The notes below the pieces were generated by a model. The model saw nothing but the letters and a program-made list of their open reading frames with translations. It made no database searches and was not told the origin of the DNA. The position numbers and the translations under genes are program-made. A DNA stretch of 64,000 nucleotides from NCBI GenBank assembly GCA_035222895.1, contig JAVYIG010001048.1, positions 213,501-277,500 on the forward strand. Direction: 5' to 3'. Below, one piece after another: positions 45,401-56,162 of this stretch. Source of the stretch: Strongylocentrotus droebachiensis. Lineage: Eukaryota; Echinodermata; Echinoidea; Camarodonta; Strongylocentrotidae. Within the stretch, counting starts at the first letter, position 1; every line of letters starts with the position of its first letter.

Positions 45401-48400
45401 ACATGATTAAGACAATTTATAAAACTCGAATTACATTCATCTTGAATTTATCAATGCATCGGCCTTTGCCGCCCCTTCAATATGAAAGAGCTTGGTAGAC
45501 AACCCACATTGCCGCCTTTTGGTGCATAAGTTTGCGGCCTGGACGATGTCAATACTTCGAAATCACTCTCCTTATATTTTGTGTACACCTTTGAAAGAGC
45601 ATGAATGACTCCTCATTCTCCAAATAAGTCCATTGATAGCTACTGTTCTTGCATGAATAGTTCTGTCTGTATTTGTTCCATGTAAAGGGGTGATGGCCAT
45701 TCGGTTCGCCTTTAATTGATTATTAAAAAGAATTTCAAAAGATATCTTTACTCACATCACATTGCGAAAAATTGCATTCTACGTAGAGTTGCTTGTTTCC
45801 TCTCATAATCAAAGTTCTCGGCATGACGTACACAAACTGGTAGGTTCCAGTTAATTCCAAAGAGCCTAGTGTGACAGAAGTTTCATAGAAGAACGACACA
45901 AATACGTCCTGATGAAATAACTCCTTATTGCACATGATGATAAGTGAGCCGCTTGTGTGTGCATCGCCTTGGTATCCTGAACGTGAAAATTGTCATTTCA
46001 TTTATGTTAAAAAAATATATTAATAAATTGGGAAAGAAACGTTAATGTGGGAGCTTATCCCGAAAGTGTCATAATACCAATCTGATAAGATTCGATCCTT
46101 TCAAGCTATTATGGCCATCTAAGTTATCATAGGCAAATACACAACCGTCATTTCGCAAAAGGAGGGGGGGGGGGGGGGAGGGGGGGGGGGGGGTTCTAGG
46201 AAGAAACTGAATTCTCTTGCCCGAATATCATCTTTCCAATTTCCATTGACTATTAAAGATACAGTTGAGATCTAGTCATGCGATTGCATTGTAAAAGAAG
46301 TGGTGTGGAATCGATCAGAATAAGATGATCATGTAGCATATAAGTACTGGTACCCCGGCCCCCCCCCCCCCCACTCCGGGGTCGGAATGACCGCATGCGT
46401 GTTGCCAAAATGTCCGGTAAAGGGGTACTTTTCGTACTGCAAGGTTTTGGAGTCATCAAAATGATAAGAAATTTGTCCCAGTCTTGGTAAAGTTACAAGT
46501 ACTGTACACAGAAAGATGTATATGGGGCTCCACGAACATGTGGCATAACAGTTGGGCCACATTTTTAAGCTAATACTTGTCATATTTATAATATGAAGGC
46601 ATTTGAAGAGCTATGCTTTTCATGGATCAATTTTTTCTCTGATGTTCTTCAACACTTGCATAATAACAAGGATAACGCTCACAAACCATTTGTCACATCT
46701 CCCCAGAACTCAACCTTCTCTTTAAATACTGAAATCCACCTTACAAAGTAATTTTTAAGTTCAGGGCTCTCGAGGCCAAACTCGACATCTGTAATGAGAT
46801 TAACAGCCTTTTGGGATGACTTTGGGAATGGTCTATGTATTTCTAAGGGGTCAAATCATAATACTCGTATGACTTGTTTGAAGAGGGGCTCTTTGCCTGT
46901 AATGCATAACGAGGTTTCTTTTAGTTCACTTGTTTGCTTGTAATCATTTGCAGGGCCATTTACTAACGCTTAACAAAAAAAACTTTGGGAAACAAGCAAT
47001 TCACAACGTTGGATTGGACTCACTTTCTATGTATCATGTTATCATAGATAGTAATCATGTTTGTGAATTAACCTGTGCATCGTGCAACACTCCATTGCTT
47101 TGTATATATAAACGTCTGGAAGAAAATAAAGTTTATTTTGAATGAAAATAATGTACCCCTAAATTAATTGAAATTGTACCTATTTCTGTCCAACTAAACG
47201 TTCGACTGATGTTACACTCTGCTTGGGTGTCCACAGCATCTTTATACAAGAAACGGATAAAATATAATTTGACTTACTAAGTTTTTAAAATGTTCAGATT
47301 CAACGTTGTAAAGTATACAAATGATTCATGCGAATGAGTTAATTATACGATCTATCCGCATTCGAGTTGAGGCTGTGTGCATCTAATCGAGCGAAGCCGT
47401 CAGACTGAGTGCGATATGTACATACAGAGCACTCAAAAGAGAGGATATATTCTGTAATAAACACATTGAAACAAATGTCGCACTTGATTGGTTTAAAGCA
47501 TTCGAGTGGAATACTATGTTATCATTATCATTATTATTATGACCATTAATATTATTAATATCATATTTATTATTATATACCTCACTTAAGAAATCCAGCC
47601 ATCTGATTGGTCGAAATTGATTACTATGATTGGTAAGTTGCACATGTATTCTATGACCCTTTTCGGTATATAAAAGTTATGACTACTTTAATATTCGAGG
47701 CATAGTTGTTTTTATAGGCTCTCGGGGAGGTTACATCGTGCTATCTCCCCTCGGCACGCCTCTGGGCGATATCACGATGTAACCTCCCCTTGAGCGTATA
47801 AAAACAACTATGTCTCTCATAGAAGTCATTATTACTATAGTATTGTATTATTTGTATCAGTATCAATTCATCATTAATATTATTATTGTATTCATTAGTG
47901 GTCAATTCGTCATCTATTGTTTAAATTATTCTAATTGGTTAGTGCTGAACTACTATGCATTGTGATGAACGTAGTTTCAGCTAAACTTGCTGCGTGTGTT
48001 TGAAAGGACTATGGCGGATTCGACACATTTCGTCAGGTACTCTTGGTGTCTACAAATTCAGCAAATACACCAAACTCGAACTTTAGAAATAAATACGAAA
48101 TTGTAATCTTTGAAGGAATTACCTTTGACTTTGGTGGTTCTGGCAAACATACGAAAAGTTTCATCGAACCCAGGCTCCTTGGATTCATCTGACTTTGCTT
48201 CATTTATCATTGCTTGAACCCATACCAAATTAGTTATGGAAAGAAATTCATCCACACTTTGGAAATCGTGATCTTCAAGGGAATCAAAAGATGCATCTTC
48301 GCTGCTGTTTATGTTTCTGTTTCCTGCTTCAAACTTGAAAAGACGCTGATTATTGACTCTCAATAGTATTCGCCATCCTTCGGGTGCACTGATAATCCAT

Positions 48401-49826
48401 TTGTATTGCATGTCTCCTTGGTTTGACGTCCATCTACACGAAAGCTTCAGCTCTTGTCCTATACTAATATCTGCAAAACAAGATACATTTATTGGTTAAT
48501 ATTAATGATAATTATGATAATATCAGGTACGTGTATAATCTCTGTCAAGCTTGACACTCTTGGCGCTCTACACTTATCGCCCCTAAAATTCCTTGACAAT
48601 TTCAAAATTCTGTATTTTCCTTCAAATAAGGCAAGCGGAGACTCTGTCCTGGGCGGTCCGGATGCGGGTCGCTGTCCGGACTTTGAGAAGCCCTGATGAG
48701 GGATGATGAGAAAACATTTATTACACACCTTTACATTATAGCTATACCGTACCCCAAGATGAAGAATCGTGGAGGTGTAATGGTTTAGTGTTTCATTCAT
48801 GCAACTCTCAGTCCCAAGGTTGATGATCCGAATTCCAGCCCGGCACTTACGTCCTTTGACACGACATTAACCCATATTTGACCACGCTCCACACCTAGGT
48901 GTAAATGTTGAGTGCCAAGAGCGCCGCGTCACGTCGCGACAGATATACACGCCATACATATATATCAAGCCATCATTATTTTGTTAATTATTAATCACGG
49001 TCACAATAATTACTATCATGTATTACTATTATTGCTGTTTGCGAGGAATGACTACGACCTAGTGAGAAATAAACATTATACAGAAGTTGACATTTTGAAT
49101 GTAAACACACATCACATATACTCACTTAGTTGTTTGTTATTTTCCATGGGAGGTATGCATATCGACTGCATATCACCACCTGAAATGTTACAACTCAACT
49201 CATTGGTACCTGGAGACAGAGTAAAATACATGGATACAGGTATTCACAAAAGCGTCTTGATATTGCATACCGTGCCATAGCTCTATTTGATCAAATATAA
49301 TAACAAAAAACCCTCAACAAACAGACACTGTTCCTTGATACATTGATTATGATATAATTTTGTTTCTTTTCTCGCTCAGCACTATCCAAACCCTCTCCTG
49401 CTTTAATTCCGCTCTGCCAACATGTTTGATGTTTATTTCGTTAACTTTAACATGTTCAAACCAACACTTCACGAATGTTTCCAGAGGATGTGTATTTCCT
49501 GAATATGTTGCACTTTGTACCGAGTAAACAAAACATTGTAATTATCATTTTTAAAATATATATTCGGAATGAAATAAATAGACATTAAGATTTAACAAAT
49601 CTATTCGTGAGTTAATGAGTTGATTGCATAAAATCACAACGACAACAAATTTCTCTGTAGGAACAGTGCTAAATCTAGGTAATTAAATCAATGTGTGTAT
49701 AGTGGTAAACTGTAAAACATTGAATATAAATTTCATACCGCAATTCATAGCATGTGCATTCCAGCATAACGATAATATTGATGTGTACCAAAGAATCAGC
49801 ACTACATGAACAAGACAGCTCTTCAT
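42423..49826 (-). CDS. Receptor C: CUB-like type I membrane receptor with multi-tyrosine tail
   Basis: Eight exons, 707 aa: 49739-49826, 49126-49209, 48123-48470, 47180-47239, 45756-45976, 45025-45283, 43907-43997, 42423-43395. Borders and phases are the same as in B. Signal peptide MKSCLVHVVLILWYTS...AHA; CUB-like domain nearly identical to B in exon 3 (WIISAPEGWRILLRV, ITNLVWVQAMI); the second module is more diverged (GYQGDAHTSGSLIIMCNKEL, VECNFSQCD); Thr-rich stalk; membrane segment IFLFTTVSGVALFFIIFLVV; 323-aa tail ending DDDPEYDLLDACV. Tail motifs include VYTLV, two EYETV, YDTL, YNEI, YQHL, YGRL and YAIL. The NPAY site of A is lost (DDPAS). B and C are recent duplicates; which ligand either binds is unknown. 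Intron insertions unique to C: a MITE (44289-44828), a poly-C-ended element (46354-46436) and an F1 foldback (47576-47842). Confidence 0.85.
44289..44828. mobile_element. 540 bp MITE, TTAAAGGTACTATGTCCC ends, copy 1
   Basis: Inverted ends TTAAAGGTACTATGTCCCTTTTGC and GCAAATGGGACATAGTACCTTTAA. It lies in the C intron between stalk and membrane exons; gene B lacks it. Copy 2 is at 53177-53616. Confidence 0.9.
46354..46436. mobile_element. Poly-C-ended insertion, short copy
   Basis: CCCGGCCCCCC...ACTC then TGACCGCATGCGTGTTGCC and AAAATGTCC interrupts a stretch continuous in gene B (about 32522). It shares its end with the 57011-57289 element. A poly-G tract lies nearby at 46164-46192. Confidence 0.65.
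47576..47842. mobile_element. Foldback MITE, family F1, copy 2
   Basis: About 265 bp, from TATACCTCACTTAAG to about TACTATAG. It contains the same inverted-arm core as 970-1140 (TAGTTGTTTTTATA...TATAAAAACAACTA). It is inserted in gene C between exons 3 and 4; the corresponding B sequence (about 34510-34545) is uninterrupted. Confidence 0.8.
48765..48985. repeat. tRNA-derived SINE, block 3 copy
   Basis: Diverged orthologue of 35640-35905 (AATCGTGGAGGTGTAATGG, CCAGCCCGGCACTTACGTC, AGAGCGCCGCGTCACGTCG). Confidence 0.65.
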
Positions 49827-50469
49827 TGTTGATTGCTAATCAGAGTTACCGATGTATACAGATCAATACATATCCTTTTACACCTATATTGCAGAGAATA
49901 TGTGTAGCTGAAAAATCACTTCAAAGTTTTATTACAACTTGTGCGCGTCCGTCGTTTCTTAAGTCTCTGAGATATGAAGAGAAAAAAACTTGGTTTTAGT
50001 TGTGGTAGATGAACATCCTGCACGATTTTTGTTGACACAATATCCGTCTGCTTTAATCCTTTTAAAATAGACCCCACTCGACATGAACCATCCGTGGGAA
50101 CCAGAATTTTCACGATTCAAACGATGTTTTCAATCATAAAAATATCTTTGTTTGCCCAATGACTCTGTTCAAATAGTAATACTTCACTGTCGATACGACA
50201 CCAAGAGATGTATTGAAATCAAGCCGTGCAGAAGTTTCAATTAATACACAATGCATTGCATGCGTAATATGATTGACTCCATCCACTTCCCTGTTTGATA
50301 TATTTGTTCAAGCCTTTTTAGTCCCTTTTAACTTCCCTGTCTGGTCTTGCGGTGTGAGCCCTGTTCACATGAACGTTTCACTTTCGAGATTATGAAAATG
50401 ATGAATTTGGGGTATCGTTTTATTATTGTGTTTGCCGTTATCTGTGTTAATTAAGGATATCACAGCAGT

Positions 50470-50965
50470 TTCACACGTCCTACGTCATTTGTCTGACGTA
50501 TGACTGCATCAGTGACTAGCGCGATCTTTGACGCACTGTGGGGGAAGTGACATCGTACAAATTATGATCAAAAAAGTTTTAAGTTTCTTTCGACTAGAGA
50601 CCGTTGTACATGAAGCGTCATATACCTGACGTAGACGTGCGTCAAGGGCTAGCACTTATTCAATGCGTCCTGTGAGAGAGGCGTTGTATGAAAAGCGTCA
50701 ATGCATAACTAACAGAATGCTTCGTTGGGTTTTTCATTCGACTAATGACCGATGCAAACAAGGTGTCATTTGACTGACGTAGGACTGCGTATCTGACTGG
50801 AGCGGATATTGACGCATTGTGAGAGTGACATACAAACATTATTGAAATGAACATGACATACATCGATGACTATATTTTCGACTAATGGCCGTTGCACAAT
50901 ATACGTCATGTGTCTGACGTAGAACTGCGCCATTGTTTGGGGCGATGTTTGACGCATCATAATGA
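50470..50965. promoter_or_regulatory. Four-copy array of TGACGT-containing units upstream of receptor C
   Basis: Units of about 140 bp each contain an inverted TACGTCAT/TGACGTA pair and a TTGACGCA motif (cores near 50480-50530, 50608-50650, 50763-50815, 50895-50960). A and B have a single unit at the same relative place. The array starts about 0.65 kb upstream of the C start codon. TGACGT is the half-site of CREB/ATF-type bZIP factors; function here is inferred. Confidence 0.45.
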
Positions 50966-51619
50966 CAGTGCCATTATAAACAAAATAAAATTAAAATAAA
51001 CGCTGCTAATGATGCTTTCAATAACTTGCGTGTGGGGTACTTGATTCCATAGCCTAAATTAGCGCAGGTTATTACGCAATCGTAAAGACACAGAGTGAGC
51101 AGTGTACATATTAAGCATGACACGCATACAGGACAATATAAGCCCACGCAGTTTGTTTTTGTAGGTAATTGGTGCTCTTCTTTAAATTTCTTCAAAAAGT
51201 AAAAGTGACATCTAATAAACTGACTTTCGGCATCTCAACGTGGCATTTTAAGACATCTAATAATACCTCGTCAATAAGTGGGTATTTCGTGCTTGTTTGC
51301 TTTTCTCTAAAATCGGGACTCTGAACAAATACTCTAATGAGGCGCGAAATCTGAGCTTTTATTCTGTCATAGTTCATGTTTATGGTATTTTTATGACGCT
51401 AGTATCGATGATAACCTATCATTTATGTTTGTATTTATGGATATCACGTCAGCTTTTGCAATAAAACCATCTTCTCACCCTGTTGATTCAATTATATTGA
51501 AATTGTATTGATATCCTCATGGCAAGCCTAAACAAGAATGACATGGAATGTACACAAAGTAAATTAAAAAAAAATAATCAAGATATGATATATATTATGT
51601 AGTATAAAAGGGGGAGATG

Positions 51620-51770
51620 GGGGAGGGAAGAGAGAGAGAGAGAGATAGAGGGGGGGGAGGGGGGGGGGAGAGGGGGGGGGGAGGGGAGGCAGAGAGACAG
51701 GGAGACAGATAAGAAGTAATTACATAAAGAAATCGATAGATGGAAAATAGGGAGGCAGATAGAGAGAGAG

Positions 51771-51804
<34 letters not shown>

Positions 51805-51980
51805 AGGAGAGAGAGAAAGACAGACAGAGAGACAGAGAGAGAGACAGAGAGAGAGAGAGTGAGAGAGAAGTTTGAAAGAGAAACGTGGATTATAACATTT
51901 TTGAGGGTAGTCACTCTATGATGTAGAAGAATAGTAATGTTTTATTATCACACATAAATCATTACCATGATTACCAGTAA

Positions 51981-52012
<32 letters not shown>

Positions 52013-52073
52013 GCTCTCTCTCTTTCTATCTCTTGGTTATTTATGGAAAAGGAGCAGGAAGGCGAATATAGAG

Positions 52074-52110
<37 letters not shown>
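51620..52110. repeat. GA/CT microsatellite cluster
   Basis: (GA)n and poly-G tracts at about 51628-51700 and 51756-51870, (CT)n at about 51980-52030 and (GA)n at about 52074-52106. They separate receptor C from the block 3 right end (about 52130-52392), which matches 25120-25290 and 37970-38150. Confidence 0.9.
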
Positions 52111-52402
52111 CTCCTTTCATGGTACAAATAAACAGAAAACATAATGCATTATAATTATGAAGAGTAAAATTCTCACCTAATAGAACAGGGGTATTGGATC
52201 TACAATTACAATGGGAGTCATGTGGTTTGAGGAAGGTCCGCTCCCATGGTCCCGATCTTTCTGTGATGTCTCTGCACATCCATTGTATTCCATGTTGACA
52301 GACCAGGAAACAGGAAAACAAAACAAAGCGATGCTGAATGCTGGCTCCATTCGAATATAATGATGTTCAGCGGTACCTATTGAATTTTAAATTATGATTC
52401 CC

Positions 52403-52410
<8 letters not shown>

Positions 52411-52442
<32 letters not shown>

Positions 52443-52695
52443 ATATCTCTCTCCTCCTAACTACCCTCTCCCCCTTTCTCACCACCCCTCTCTCCTCTCA
52501 CTCTCTCTCTCTCTCTCTCTATTTAATATCAATAACCCAATTTTCATCAAAAGTGGATTCAACTCCATTTGGAGTTAAACTCTTCATATATAAATGTATA
52601 TATGTCCCTCTTTCTTTCTTTCTTTCCCACTCCCTCTCTCTCTCTTTCCATTTCCAGTTCTATTGCCATCTTCTACTTTCTCTCTTTCGTTTCAA

Positions 52696-52741
<46 letters not shown>

Positions 52742-52750
52742 TTCCCCCCT
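52411..52750. repeat. CT microsatellite cluster
   Basis: (CT)n tracts at about 52411-52455, 52490-52522 and 52620-52745, just beyond the end of duplication block 3. Confidence 0.9.
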
Positions 52751-53176
52751 CTTCTCCTTCTTTGTACTTCATACCTTAATTGAATCCTATTTATATAGAT
52801 TCCGTTTTTCATTTATTCATCTAGACACGCAGTCTCGCCATGTATACGGAACACATGAACCAATATTCAGAAAGGGAATTTCCCTTTTATTTTCATAAGT
52901 TTTTTTGTTTGTTTATTTCCGAGAATCATCATACAAAACAATAACACAATTATAACAAAACCAAGACTTATATAACAATAATAGAATGATAAAACGGTTG
53001 GATAGTCCATTTCAGAGCCATTAACCTAATGGCTCTGTTCTTCCATGGAGTCCAAATCATAAGTCATAAGGGAGGAAATGGCAGCTTCATTACGCATGTA
53101 TTCTTCCATATTTACACACTATATTTTAGTGGGTATCATAAAACACACATCCTGATCGAAGCGATAAGGAAATTAG

Positions 53177-53616
53177 TTAAAGGTACCATGTCCCTTTTGC
53201 GACCAACATCAGATTCTGTAGAACTTTGCAGGAGTTGTAAATATGTCACGTATGCCTTATCTGTGAATGTAAACGTTGGCAGGGTCCTTTTATCGTCAAA
53301 TTATGTTTACTTTCTAGACTTCTCTGTCATACACGATTGAGTGACTGACTGACTTCTTTTTTTCTTTGGTAACATTACAAATGAGCTGTAAAGGTACATG
53401 AACACTTGTCTACATCAATAACCCACTTATAGTAATGGCCAAAATTAAACAGATTGAATCGTAAGACTATTACTAAAACGATTGCATTCACTAAAGTCGA
53501 TTCGACAACTAACGCTCGTTATTTTTCCACTAAAAGACATTTTCAAGCCCTTTTGCTTTGAGGGATGTTCAACCTTTCCATTTGTTTGGCCCTGCAAATG
53601 GGACATAGTACCTTTA
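53177..53616. mobile_element. 440 bp MITE, TTAAAGGTACTATGTCCC family, copy 2
   Basis: Ends TTAAAGGTACCATGTCCC and GGGACATAGTACCTTTA; the inside matches 44289-44828 with deletions (for example GAGTGACTGACTGACTT). Confidence 0.88.
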
Positions 53617-53633
53617 TGTCCTACAATCTAACT

Positions 53634-53808
53634 CTCTCTCTTTCTCTCTCTCATTTCTCTTTTCTCCTCTCATTTTTCCTTACCCCAACCCTCCCTCCTC
53701 TATTTCTCTCTTTCTCTCTCTCTCTCTCTCTTTCTCTCGCTCTCTCTCTCTCTCTCTCTCCATTTCTCCTTTCTCTTCTCATTTTTCTTACCCCCCCCTC
53801 CCTCCCTC

Positions 53809-53845
<37 letters not shown>

Positions 53846-53873
53846 CTCTCTATCTCCCTCTCTCTCTTTCTAG
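53634..53873. repeat. CT microsatellite
   Basis: Long interrupted (CT)n with two similar halves, each containing CATTTCTC-TTTCTC-TCTCATTTTTC. Confidence 0.95.
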
Positions 53874-54089
53874 TAGTCCATAATATGGCCGGTTCGCGTT
53901 TATATTTTATCTCCATTATCATTTCCTGTACTTGCTTCAAACCGCCGAAGATGGCGTTATCAACGAACCCCTTCGCCCAGCTTTTTCACCGGACGTAGAC
54001 ATTTGGGGATCACGCCATCTTCGGCTTACAGCAAATAGGGGAGATCACGGTGGTTGATATAAATAATAAATCGGCCATATTTTGGACTA
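53874..54089. mobile_element. 216 bp MITE
   Basis: Ends TAGTCCATAATATGGCCG and CGGCCATATTTTGGACTA are inverted repeats. An internal inverted pair GCCGAAGATGGCG/CGCCATCTTCGGC also occurs singly at 6482-6495. A TA target duplication is possible. Confidence 0.8.
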
Positions 54090-56162
54090 TCTCTCTAGCT
54101 CTCTTTCTCTTTTCCCTCTCTCTTTTTACTCTCTATTTTCAAACCCTCATCAATCTCTCTCTCTTTGTCGTTCACTCTCTTTTTCTTTAACAGTAGACCG
54201 CATAAAAATGTGTTAAATAATGGTCAGTTTACGTGTTATGACATTATCACTGATTATTTTATAAATCATTTATTGGAGGAAACAGTTGCCTTACAAACAT
54301 ATATATTTATTACTTACAACAATTAGTCCAGGCAAGGAAGCAATGTTACATATTCAATAAGCCTATATTACACAAAGTTAATAAAGGGGATGAATTCGGC
54401 GATAATTGTAACGTATTGTCTGTTGAAAATCCTCCCTATCTCGAAAATCGCTATTTCACAATGGCCCAGTTTTCTAAAATAATGAACGGAAAATTATATA
54501 AACAAATCTTAATCCCAGAATATGTTCAAATCCCAACATTAAAAAGTACTTTGTACACAATACCTCAGTTAATTCGTTTAACCTCAACTGAATTGTAATT
54601 ATCAATCAATAATTTGTTTCGTTTTGTCTTCTTTTCGAACATAAATTACACATTTTAAAATACAAAAATGGGGTTTTGTTATAATTTTATCACTTTATAA
54701 AATATTCAACATTGTGTGTAGTCTAAATTCTTTTTTTCTTCCTAATTTTATGTGCTGAATAGTTATTATGAATATCGTGTATATTGTTTTATTATTTTTT
54801 GTGGGGAATACATCAATTCAATTCAATTACACGTTTTCCTGGTGTTTCAACAAGGACTAGAAGCAAAATCAAGGATTGATAGGAGGGCACACAATAGTCG
54901 GGGTATTTTGTCCGGCCGGACAAATCTATTTCTGGTAGGCCCTTGAAATGAGTTATAATTACTTTTAATATGAACTTTACTTTTGCCGTGGCGCCTTGTG
55001 GTAACCAACTACGTGTATCACAATTTGTATAGATAGGGTATCAGATATTAAATAACTAACAAATAATGAGTAACGAGCACAGAGATTAATCCTCCATAAC
55101 CTTGCACTACGCCAATAATAAAGGACAAGGTAAGTCATTTTCTCACACACTGTGCAAGTATCAGAATCACAGAAACGTAGAGCTGCAGAAGAGAGAGCAA
55201 GACGCCCTCACTCACAGCCTGGTGGAAATCATCGAAATTGATGGATAGCGCCAACAAACCCAATAACAACAACAACAACCAAGACTTACAACTGTTTTGC
55301 AGGCTTTAGACCGTTTCATGGTTTGATTTTAAAACAGAAAAAATATATATATATCATTCAGATTAATGTAACGATACCGCTAAAAATCGAATGGGAAAGT
55401 GCATCTTAAGTATCCAAAAATAAATTGTATCTAAAGAAATTACTTTGTAATGAAGATAAATGATAGACTACCTTAAACACCAGCGATGCCACCATCACCG
55501 CCAACAACAACAAAAACAACACCATTACCATCAATAACAATAATAAAGACAAAGTAGGCAATACACATCTTCCATAACCTTGTACATTTTACTCAACTGA
55601 AACAAAATAACATCACAGTCTGTCGCTATTTTATTTTGCAACCACCACGGCTGAGAGTCAATTACATTTTCCTCATTAATCTTTTATATACAATCCACCA
55701 ATAAACTTATAAGCATGTGTTTATTAGCAAAGTGCGTGACTTCCCGTTTGCTTCACATTTGCTTTTCAGCGACAAGAAAGAGTGTTAGTGAATATTTTAA
55801 AAACGCGCAAATGTGGAGTTTGACATGACAATTCCGCTATTTACCAGGTAACGGACGTTATTAATCACCACAGTGGACTGCACTCAGAACGATCTTACGT
55901 AACGTATTTAGCCTCCATCTACTGTTAAATCGTCGCCACGTAAAGAACAGTCATCATCATGAATTCCCCATCCGAAGAATGCCAGATGGTCTTCCGAGTT
56001 TCTCATTGCAAGTACGGTTGGGGAACGCACGTTTCGCTGCCTGCCGGATTTGTTACATGCATGAACTAGTCAGTCAAATATGTCCGGTGTATGAACTTTG
56101 ACCCAAGGCACATGTAAACATCCTAGAGTATATATTCATGGTTTTTAATATTGCACTTGCAT
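54090..56162. other. Intergenic, no gene recognised
   Basis: AT-rich, with short CT tracts (to about 54190), a CAA-trinucleotide stretch (about 55260-55280) and an open + strand frame at 54416-54598 without recognisable homology. It includes the 3' flank of receptor D. Confidence 0.6.

Noticed and set aside
52037-52321. Minus-strand ORF near the block 3 end as a first exon of a receptor
   Set aside because: It runs into a GA repeat, lacks a convincing signal peptide and matches decayed D-flank sequence in the other blocks.
54416-54598. Short + strand ORF in the intergenic region before receptor D
   Set aside because: 60 codons, no recognisable domain, and no splice or duplication support.
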